The translations under genes were made by a program, and so were the position numbers. Positions 6,410 to 13,148 of a stretch of DNA of 25,077 bases are shown here, piece by piece (position 1 is the stretch's first letter; every line of letters starts with the position of its first letter). The stretch comes from JANWHF01 sp036276235. GTDB lineage: Bacteria > Planctomycetota > Phycisphaerae > Tepidisphaerales > Tepidisphaeraceae. The notes under the pieces were generated by a model. It searched no databases. It was not told the DNA's origin and worked only from the letters and a program-made list of their open reading frames with translations. The stretch is taken from contig DATBDZ010000018.1 of assembly GCA_036276235.1 (NCBI GenBank), forward strand, positions 1-25,077. Reading direction: 5' to 3'.

Positions 6410-7756
6410 TCATGCAAACAATTCCTTGATCGGATGCCCGCCATTCACCAACTGCACGGGCCGGCCGGCGGAATTCTGCAGCATCTGTGTCGGGTCGATG
6501 CCCATCTTCGTGTAGAGCGACGCCGCCAGGTCTTCGGGGGAGTGGACGTTGTCCGATGCGTAATATCCCTTGGCGTCGGTCGCGCCGATGATTTGGCCGC
6601 CGGGCATTCCGGCGCCCGCCGCCAGGATCGACATCGCGTGCGGCCAATGATCGCGGCCGGCGTCCTTGTTGATCTTGGGCGTGCGGCCGAATTCTCCCAT
6701 GCAAATCACCAGCGTGCTGTCGAGCAGGCCGCGCTGCGAGAGATCGGTGATCAAGCCCGCGATGCCGCGATCGAGCTTGGGGCCGGAGGTATCTTTGATC
6801 GTCGTGAAGATTTTCGTGTGATGATCCCACCCGCCGTAGTAGCAGGTGACGAAGGAGACGCCGACTTCCACCAGCCGCCGGCACAGCAGCAATCGCTGTC
6901 CAAAATCCGTGCGGCCATAGAGATCGCGCGTCTCGGCGGGCTCCTTCGACAGATCAAACGCCGCCTGCGCGCGGGGCGAGGTCACCAGATCGACGCCCTG
7001 GCGATAGAAGCTGTCGAAGCCCATCGCCGGGTCATCCGCCGCTGTGTCGCTGAATCGCTTGAGCCGATCGAGCGATTCGCGCAGCGTTCTCCGCGATTCC
7101 GCCCGCTCTTCGCTCACGCCGGCCGGCAGCACCACATCGCGCACTTTGAATTCCGCGCGATTTGGATCGCCGCCGATCACAAACGGCGCGTGCTGCGCCC
7201 CCAGAAAATTCGGCCCGCCCGAGCGCGACATGGTCGGCAGCGACATGTACGCCGGCAATCCATCCTTGATGCCGCGCTTGAACGAAACGACCGAGCCATA
7301 GGAAGGATGAAACGTGACAAACGCGCCGCAGCCAACCGGCACCGGCGTCGGCGCGCCGGTCATCATGTAATGATTCCCGCCGCCGTGATTCGGATCGCGA
7401 TGGCAGACCGACCGCAGCACCGCCAGCTTGTCGGCGACATCGGCCAGCTTTGGAAAGACTTCAGAAAACTGCGCGCCGGCGATCTTCGTGGGAATCGGCT
7501 TAAACTCCCCGCGAATCTCGCGCGGGGCATCCGGCTTGGGGTCGAAGCTTTCGTAATGAGATGGGCCGCCATCAAGCCAGATCAAGATGCAGCGCACATC
7601 CGAAGGGGTCGGCTTGCCGAGCGCGCGGGCGATCGTCGCAGCGGCCGCGCGCTGGCGGAGAATGTTGGTGAAACCCAGGCCGGCGAACGCGCCAATCCCC
7701 AGCTTGATAAAATCCCGCCGGGCGACGCCTTCGCAGTTGCGATGGATGGTGCTCAT
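6410..7756 (-). CDS. DUF1501 family protein with Tat signal
   Basis: A 448-residue DUF1501 protein, a family within the alkaline phosphatase/sulfatase-like superfamily that is strongly expanded in planctomycetes; its reaction is not established. A twin-arginine export motif (ARRDFIKLG) is at residues 12-20, followed by a hydrophobic stretch (IGAFAGLGF), so it should be exported folded through Tat. Visible family features are WLDGGPSHYESFDPK, HRDPNHGGGNHYMMTG, YYGGWDHHTKIF, MGEFGRTPKIN, GRDHWPHA and the C-terminal GIDPTQML. The start at 7756 is chosen because the Tat motif follows at the right distance; the 34-codon upstream extension would translate the hairpin element. It lies between the DUF1549/DUF1553 gene upstream and the PPC gene downstream, same strand, probably one operon. 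The pairing with DUF1549/1553 is typical of planctomycetes. Confidence 0.94.
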   Translation of the reverse strand: MSTIHRNCEGVARRDFIKLGIGAFAGLGFTNILRQRAAAATIARALGKPTPSDVRCILIWLDGGPSHYESFDPKPDAPREIRGEFKPIPTKIAGAQFSEVFPKLADVADKLAVLRSVCHRDPNHGGGNHYMMTGAPTPVPVGCGAFVTFHPSYGSVVSFKRGIKDGLPAYMSLPTMSRSGGPNFLGAQHAPFVIGGDPNRAEFKVRDVVLPAGVSEERAESRRTLRESLDRLKRFSDTAADDPAMGFDSFYRQGVDLVTSPRAQAAFDLSKEPAETRDLYGRTDFGQRLLLCRRLVEVGVSFVTCYYGGWDHHTKIFTTIKDTSGPKLDRGIAGLITDLSQRGLLDSTLVICMGEFGRTPKINKDAGRDHWPHAMSILAAGAGMPGGQIIGATDAKGYYASDNVHSPEDLAASLYTKMGIDPTQMLQNSAGRPVQLVNGGHPIKELFA

Positions 7757-7782
7757 AAGTCGTTGCCTCGCGTGGCAAAACA

Positions 7783-7832
7783 GTGGCATGGGCGTCCCGC
7801 CCATGATTTCACGGGCGGGACGCCCGTGCCAC
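7783..7832. repeat. Tail-to-tail TCC-loop hairpin pair (23-bp inverted repeat)
   Basis: The arms 7783-7805 and 7810-7832 are complementary apart from two C-A type mismatches, with the 4-nt spacer ATTT. Each arm is itself a hairpin: 7787-7805 has an 8-bp stem with loop TCC, and 7810-7828 an 8-bp stem with loop GGA. It lies in the 85-nt gap between the DUF1549/1553 and DUF1501 genes and could act on their shared transcript. Confidence 0.85.
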
Positions 7833-7841
7833 GCATACCAA

Positions 7842-10037
7842 TTAGTGATTAAACACAAACTCCGCCGAATTCATCAAGGCCCACATCACATCTTCCGTCG
7901 CCGATTGGCGCGTCGCGCCGCTTTCCGTAAAAGCGCCGGTCGCGATCCGCAGTTCCTCTACATCGGGATTTCGCGCGTACGCGGTCAAATAGAGTTGCCG
8001 CACGATCTGCTCGGGCGACAGATCGCTCTTCGCCAGCGCCGTTGCGCGGCCCCTGGCATCCGAGATTTTTCCCGTCAGCTTCGGCGAATTCATCAGATGC
8101 AGCGCCTGTACGATGCTCGTCCCCCGATCGCGCTCGCACGGAGGATCGGCACTTGAATTCGGCCGGCTGAATGCATCCAGAAAATTCGAGTCGAGCTTGT
8201 TGTTCCACGTCTGCACCGCGCGCGAGCCCGGCGGCAGGCCATCAAACGTTTCCGGAACCAGAGTCAAATCGCAAATCGCATCAAGCATCACTTCCGCGCT
8301 GAGTCTGCGTCGATACGAGCGAGAGAAGTTTCGCGTATCCGCCATGTTGTACTCGTTCGGCTCTGAGCTGAGCTGATAAATGTGCGAACAAAGAATCGTG
8401 CGGATCAGATGCTTGAAGTCATAGCCGTGCGAAACGAAATCCTTCGCCAGGGCATCGAGCAACGCTTCATTCGTCGGCGGATTTGACGCGCGCAGATCAT
8501 CGACCGGATCGACGATGCCCCGCCCCATCAATTCACCCCAAACACGATTGACAGCCGCCCGCGCGAAGAACGGGTTATCCGCCCGCACCAGCCAGCCGGC
8601 GAATGCCGCGCGCGGATCCTGCTTGTTGCTCGCGTCAAAAACCGGCCCATCGGGCGCTTTGGCAGGCATCACTTCGCCGCTGAGCGGATGTCGCACGTCG
8701 CCGCCGGGGGCAAACCAGATGAATTCCGCCTCGCCGGAAATCGGCGCGGAAATTCCCTGGCCCTTGCGATGAACCTCGCCGAAGACCGCCGCCAGCTCGT
8801 AAAAATCGTTCTGGCTCCATTTCTCATTGGGATGATGATGGCAGCGGGCACATTCCATCCGCACGCCCAGGAAAACCTGGCTGACCAGCGTCACCACATC
8901 GGCCGGCTCGCGCCGATCGCGGAAGACCGCCACCGGGCCGTATTGATGCGTGCTCCCCTGCGCGGTGAGAATCTCCCGCGCGAACTGATCGTAAGGCTTA
9001 TTCTCGCGAAAACTTTCCCGCAGCCATTGATCCAGCAGATAGACCGGCTTCACCCCAACCCGCTGCGTGTTGGGCCGCAGCAGATCGCCCCACTTGGTCG
9101 TCCAGTAGTCGGCATACGCCGGATTGGCCAGCAGCTCATCGATGAGCTGCTCGCGTTTATTTGTCGAGCGATCTTCCAAAAATGCCCGAACGCGATCCGC
9201 CGCCGGCAGCATCCCAATCGCGTCCAGCGAAGCGCGCCGAATGAACTCCGAATCGCTGCACGTCTTCGATGGCGCAAGCCCCAGCTTCGCCAGCCGCGCG
9301 TAAACCAGCGGATCGATAAAGTTGTTGACGGGCAACTGCGCGTAAAGATCATCCGCCAACATCCGATCCGCCGGCACGGTGATGCGCGAAACCGCCACCT
9401 GCCCCATGAATCGCGCGATGACGACGCCTTCGCCGCTCAGGTCCCCCACCATCACGCGGCCATCTTCGCTGACCTTTGCGATCTCCTTATCGTTGGAAGC
9501 AAACTCCGCCAGATTCGTCACGTCGCGGGATGATCCATCCGCATATCGCGCGGTCACTGAAAGCGCCGTCGCAGATTTTTTCTGATACCGCTGCTCGCCG
9601 GGGCTGACGCTGATGCTGACCAGATCCGAATCGCCGGGCTGACGATAAGGCATCCCCTGCTCGATCCACCGCTCGATCAGCCGATACAGATCAGAATCGA
9701 CTTTGAACCGCTCGCCGCCCCCATGCTCGATCGCATGGGTCGGCTTCAGCAGCAGCAGACTCTCCCGCGGCGCCGCTGGAAAAACCCGCCGCCCGCGCTC
9801 GTCTTTCACGATCGATCGATAATCCGATTTCGGATCAAACGCGAAGACGGACAGCTTAAACCCATTCTGCCCCTCCGGCTTGGCATGACACGCCCCAGCA
9901 TTGCACCCCGCCTTGCTGAGCACGGGCAACACATCATTGACAAAGCTGATGCCGCGATCGTCCCCGCGCGCAATCGATGCGCTCATTGCGATAAGCAGAA
10001 CGGATGCGAAAAAAATCACCAAAACCCGTAAAGACAT
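7842..10037 (-). CDS. DUF1549/DUF1553 planctomycete cytochrome-type protein
   Basis: A 731-residue exported protein. A signal peptide (RVLVIFFASVLLIAMSASIARG) covers about 4-25. A PSCyt1-like domain follows (about 30-130) with an expanded haem-type motif Cys45-Asn-Ala-Gly-Ala-Cys50-His51. A bacterial Ig-like domain covers about 150-222. DUF1549/PSCyt2 covers about 238-440, with a CxxCH motif (CARCH, 396-400) near its end, and DUF1553/PSD1 runs from about 480 to the C-terminus. The domain order is that of the classic planctomycete family, thought to be periplasmic redox proteins, though no substrate is proven. It is the first gene of a minus-strand cluster with DUF1501 and the PPC gene. The start at 10037 fits the signal peptide, though the Shine-Dalgarno is weak. 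Haem binding is inference from the motifs. Confidence 0.96.
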   Translation of the reverse strand: MSLRVLVIFFASVLLIAMSASIARGDDRGISFVNDVLPVLSKAGCNAGACHAKPEGQNGFKLSVFAFDPKSDYRSIVKDERGRRVFPAAPRESLLLLKPTHAIEHGGGERFKVDSDLYRLIERWIEQGMPYRQPGDSDLVSISVSPGEQRYQKKSATALSVTARYADGSSRDVTNLAEFASNDKEIAKVSEDGRVMVGDLSGEGVVIARFMGQVAVSRITVPADRMLADDLYAQLPVNNFIDPLVYARLAKLGLAPSKTCSDSEFIRRASLDAIGMLPAADRVRAFLEDRSTNKREQLIDELLANPAYADYWTTKWGDLLRPNTQRVGVKPVYLLDQWLRESFRENKPYDQFAREILTAQGSTHQYGPVAVFRDRREPADVVTLVSQVFLGVRMECARCHHHPNEKWSQNDFYELAAVFGEVHRKGQGISAPISGEAEFIWFAPGGDVRHPLSGEVMPAKAPDGPVFDASNKQDPRAAFAGWLVRADNPFFARAAVNRVWGELMGRGIVDPVDDLRASNPPTNEALLDALAKDFVSHGYDFKHLIRTILCSHIYQLSSEPNEYNMADTRNFSRSYRRRLSAEVMLDAICDLTLVPETFDGLPPGSRAVQTWNNKLDSNFLDAFSRPNSSADPPCERDRGTSIVQALHLMNSPKLTGKISDARGRATALAKSDLSPEQIVRQLYLTAYARNPDVEELRIATGAFTESGATRQSATEDVMWALMNSAEFVFNH

Positions 10038-10106
10038 GGCTCTGGTGAGTAATAGTCGGCTGACGATAGGTTGTTACTTTCGCAAGTGATTTCGCGCGTG
10101 CCGTGG

Positions 10107-10125
10107 CACGGGTTTCCAACCCGTG
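10107..10125. repeat. Hairpin, TCC-loop family, copy 3
   Basis: A perfect 8-bp stem (CACGGGTT with AACCCGTG) surrounds the loop TCC. The geometry and loop are those of the hairpins at 7787-7805 and 7810-7828, but the inner stem bases differ compensatorily. Confidence 0.85.
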
Positions 10126-10126
10126 G

Positions 10127-10144
10127 GTCCTGGTACTCCAGGAC
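10127..10144. repeat. Hairpin, GG-TACT-CC apex family, copy 2
   Basis: A perfect 7-bp stem (GTCCTGG with CCAGGAC) around loop TACT, two bases after the TCC-loop hairpin. Confidence 0.85.
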
Positions 10145-10145
10145 G

Positions 10146-10165
10146 TTGGCCGGTACTCCGACCAA
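10146..10165. repeat. Hairpin, GG-TACT-CC apex family, copy 3
   Basis: An 8-position stem (TTGGCCGG with CCGACCAA, 7 paired and one C-A mismatch) around loop TACT. With the two preceding hairpins it fills the divergent gap upstream of the DUF1549/1553 gene. Confidence 0.8.
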
Positions 10166-10302
10166 ATCAGCAAGGAGCGAAGCGAAAGAGCGAACCAGAG
10201 ATCAAACGCCGTGGAATACCGCGGCCACGGGTTGAGAACCGGCGCTACATATAACAAGCCGTCTTGATCCCCAACGCCTCAGCTTGATAACCTCTACTTG
10301 TG

Positions 10303-11022
10303 ATGGGCGGGTCAACATTTTCCCTGGTTGTTCATCTCGCGACTGTCACACGCGGCGGTCTGCTGTGCGTGGGCATTGGCTTCTTGATCCTCACGATTCC
10401 GCTCACTCTGCCCGTCGCGTTGATGGGACTCATGATGCTGTCGGATACGCGCGCCCAGCGTCGCAAGCAGCTTGGAAGCGAAAAGCTGCGTAAGCGGCCC
10501 GTGGCGTCACGGGCGATTTTTTGGGCGTGCGTCTTTGCCGCTTCCATCGTCGTCATCGTTGTCGCCTCATGGTTGTGGCAACGCCTTCCGCAAGGGCGGT
10601 ACGAAATCCTGATGGAAGGCTTGAGCAAGAACCCCCGGCTTAAGGATGTGAGCGTCGACGGCTTTGACCGGGCACCTTTTTCCGTTCACGACACGTTCGT
10701 CATCATGAACGCGAGCATGCGCGTCAGCCGACGACAGGACGGCGAAATCGTGTTGGACCATCCCACGCTCAGGTTGCTCACCGGCGCGAGCCACGTGCGA
10801 CTACTGCGATTGGGGACCTGCACTTCGCACGAGAATGCGTTGGACGTCGGTCCGGAGGGAGAACTAGCAGGGCTGGTCCCGTTTGAAGTGACAACAGTAG
10901 ATGATGTGATCGACCATTTCGACGAGCTTGAGGATCTGCTCACAAATCTCCCCGCGCGGCGGCTGGCCCATACACAAGAGGTCCTTGAGCGCGCGAATCA
11001 TCGCGACACCCTACCGCGTTGA
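10303..11022 (+). CDS. Unknown membrane protein with two N-terminal transmembrane segments
   Basis: A 239-residue protein I do not recognise. Two hydrophobic segments are visible: LLCVGIGFLILTIPLTLPVA plus LMGLMML (about 20-46) and AIFWACVFAASIVVIVVASW (about 71-90), separated by a basic loop (RAQRRKQLGSEKLRKR). The remaining 150 residues (from QRLPQGRYEILMEGL) form a soluble, mixed-charge domain ending in an acidic helix (VDDVIDHFDELEDLL). By the positive-inside rule the basic loop is cytoplasmic, so the C-terminal domain would face the periplasm. The start could be GTG 10300 or ATG 10303; neither has a strong Shine-Dalgarno. It is divergent from the DUF1549/1553 gene. Coding is supported by length and codon pattern; function unknown. 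Confidence 0.75.
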   Translation: MGGSTFSLVVHLATVTRGGLLCVGIGFLILTIPLTLPVALMGLMMLSDTRAQRRKQLGSEKLRKRPVASRAIFWACVFAASIVVIVVASWLWQRLPQGRYEILMEGLSKNPRLKDVSVDGFDRAPFSVHDTFVIMNASMRVSRRQDGEIVLDHPTLRLLTGASHVRLLRLGTCTSHENALDVGPEGELAGLVPFEVTTVDDVIDHFDELEDLLTNLPARRLAHTQEVLERANHRDTLPR

Positions 11023-11142
11023 GTTAGCAGGATGACGACAAGGGGAAGCAGGACGCAGGTATTTTAGAAGGATGTGCGTCCGCCCTTTTAACCCTTTATC
11101 TTCCGACGACATTACCCCGCGCGTCGAATAATATCGTCATCA

Positions 11143-13065
11143 ATGGGCCGGCCACTGCACCACATGACCACACCAATCCATGAAGCCGCCGAGTCGGGTG
11201 ACGCACCTGCCGTTGCGCGGCTGCTTTCGGCCGACCCGGCTCTGGTAAGTTCATTAGACAAGTTGCAAAACACACCTCTTCATAAAGCCAGCAGCATCGC
11301 CGTGGCAGAACTGCTGCTGGATCATCATGCAGACGTGAACGCGCGTGGCTGGATGGGAGCAACTCCGCTGCATGAGGCGGCGCAACGCGGCGCAGCCGAC
11401 ATTGCGGAACTCCTTCTGCGCGCCGGCGCCGAGGTCAACGCGCAGCGCACGGAGCGACTGGATACGCCACTCCACTGGGCGGCGAACGAATCAGTGGCCC
11501 AATTGTTGGCGCAACACGGCGCGGAAATCGAACCCCTCGATTGGGCGGGACGAACGCCCTTACATTGGGCGGCACAAAACGGACGTGCCGACGTGGCGAC
11601 ATTTTTAATCCAGCACGGTGCAAACGTAGAAGGTCGTCGAAAAGTTGTAACGAAGGCCCGGCCACGTTCGAGCGGTACGGCCACAGGAATGTTGAGTAGA
11701 CTCCTTACTGCCACGAAGCGTGCGATCGACGCAATGCTTCCGCCGACGCAGGGTTTCAGCAGTGAAGAGTCAGACGAAACGCCCCTTCACTGGGCCGCGC
11801 AGGAGGGCCATACGCAGGTTGCGGCGCTCCTTTTGGACCGCGGTGCCGAGTTAAATGCGAAGAACGCTAACGGCCAGACTCCCCTGCATCTCGCCGCCTT
11901 CAGAGGACACGGCGCAGTCGTCGAATTGCTAATTCGCGCTGGCGCGGCTGGCAGAATCAGGGACAAGTCTGGCCGAACGCCTCTGCACATCGCCCAACGC
12001 ACCGCCATCCGCGAGCAACTCACGGAGCTTCTCGGGCCGGAACCCTCCGAGACACCGTCGTTGGCGTCACCGGAGCGGCTGGGCTTTGCCACAAGGGATT
12101 TGTGTGAGCATTCCCAACGGGCGGAAGTCATTTCCACAGCTCAAAATGGGCTACTGGCTCGGTGGGACACGTCTGATGGCCCGCGACTTGTACTTTCGCT
12201 TCAGACCAATCACCCTTGGATCAGCGAGATTTGTCGTGCACCGTCATCCGATCAGTTCTACACCGCCGCGCCTGATGGTATCGAAGTTCGCGATTGGGCG
12301 ACCCTGAGGCTTTTGGACATGCTGCTCAGATCGGAGCAACGGCAAGATGCTCCAACCGCGATTGATGCATCGCCGGACGGTCGATGGCTGGCCGTTGCCA
12401 AAGGTATGGAAGAAGTCTTGCTTGTCGATCTTGCAACGCAGACTATCAAGGCAAAGGTCGACGCCGGTGAGCGTACGATGTCAGTGAAATTTTCCCCTTC
12501 GTCACGGATGTTTGCCATCGCATGCTCGTTTCAAGGCGGAGGATGCGTACGCGTTTATGAGCTGACCCCAGACGGCCAATTGTCACTGAAGCACGAGTTC
12601 GACCGCAATGCCGACTGGTCAGGACATAGACCGTTTGTTGACACGCTCTGCTGCGTACAGTTCAGCCCCGATGGCCGTTATCTTGCGACCTACGACACGT
12701 CAGGGACTTACTACGACCAACGGCTCAACGGCTGGCGAGGTAATTTGGCGATTTATCAACTTGCTTCCGGATCGCTGCTTTGGACTGTCCTGGTCAACTC
12801 CCGCCTGCACGGTGACGACAGAACTCTTCGCGAGGCGGGCCATCCGATGGGCTTCGTGACTCAAATCGCGTTTATTAACGACGAAGCCATCGTCTGCGGC
12901 AGCACCCGGGGCAGCCTGCTTTTTCTAGCTGTTGCAGATGGCAGATTGCTGCGACGGGAAGTCTTGGATACCAGTGCTGCGGTGCTTTCAGTCGCCGTTG
13001 GTCATCAAGGGCGCACTCTCCATGCCGGCCTTGAGAACGGCCGACTCGTCGGAATTGACCTCTGA
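11143..13065 (+). CDS. Ankyrin-repeat protein with C-terminal WD40-like beta-propeller
   Basis: A 640-residue protein with no signal peptide or TM segment. The N-terminal half has about eight ankyrin repeats, marked by TPLH starts (TTPIHEAAES, NTPLHKAS, ATPLHEAAQRG, DTPLHWAA, RTPLHWAAQNG, ETPLHWAAQEG, QTPLHLAAFRG, RTPLHIAQ). A linker of about 50 residues rich in Ser, Thr and Arg lies between repeats five and six. The C-terminal half (about 320-640) has beta-propeller blades: ASPDGRWLAVA, VKFSPSSRMFAIA, VQFSPDGRYLATYD, IAFINDEAIVCGSTRG and a closing blade ending GLENGRLVGIDL. Both parts are protein-interaction scaffolds, so a regulatory or sensing role is inference. ATG 11164 is an alternative start; neither has a clear Shine-Dalgarno. 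The gene stands 83 nt before the secreted hydrolase on the same strand. Confidence 0.88.
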   Translation: MGRPLHHMTTPIHEAAESGDAPAVARLLSADPALVSSLDKLQNTPLHKASSIAVAELLLDHHADVNARGWMGATPLHEAAQRGAADIAELLLRAGAEVNAQRTERLDTPLHWAANESVAQLLAQHGAEIEPLDWAGRTPLHWAAQNGRADVATFLIQHGANVEGRRKVVTKARPRSSGTATGMLSRLLTATKRAIDAMLPPTQGFSSEESDETPLHWAAQEGHTQVAALLLDRGAELNAKNANGQTPLHLAAFRGHGAVVELLIRAGAAGRIRDKSGRTPLHIAQRTAIREQLTELLGPEPSETPSLASPERLGFATRDLCEHSQRAEVISTAQNGLLARWDTSDGPRLVLSLQTNHPWISEICRAPSSDQFYTAAPDGIEVRDWATLRLLDMLLRSEQRQDAPTAIDASPDGRWLAVAKGMEEVLLVDLATQTIKAKVDAGERTMSVKFSPSSRMFAIACSFQGGGCVRVYELTPDGQLSLKHEFDRNADWSGHRPFVDTLCCVQFSPDGRYLATYDTSGTYYDQRLNGWRGNLAIYQLASGSLLWTVLVNSRLHGDDRTLREAGHPMGFVTQIAFINDEAIVCGSTRGSLLFLAVADGRLLRREVLDTSAAVLSVAVGHQGRTLHAGLENGRLVGIDL

Positions 13066-13138
13066 AAGTGCCGCACTTGTCCATCCGCCCGCGCCGGTCA
13101 ACAATATCTTCGATCCGTTCCAGTTACCAAAACCGCTT

Positions 13139-13142
13139 GGAG
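13139..13142 (+). promoter_or_regulatory. Shine-Dalgarno GGAG deciding the start of the C45-like hydrolase
   Basis: GGAG lies 6 nt before the ATG at 13149, which is directly followed by a signal peptide. An in-frame ATG at 13068 lacks both and is rejected. Confidence 0.6.
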
Positions 13143-13148
13143 CTTACG

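Noticed and set aside
5934..6884. Possible 316-residue minus-strand protein
   Set aside because: Its first two thirds overlap DUF1501 in another frame and then read through a repeat element. Only the last part (from 6131) is real, as the N-terminus of the PPC gene.
6311..7852. Long open frame on the plus strand (513 codons) antisense to the DUF1501 gene
   Set aside because: Its translation is Arg/His/Ala-rich low-complexity sequence with no family motif, as expected for the antisense of a GC-rich gene. The minus-strand DUF1501 has clear motifs.
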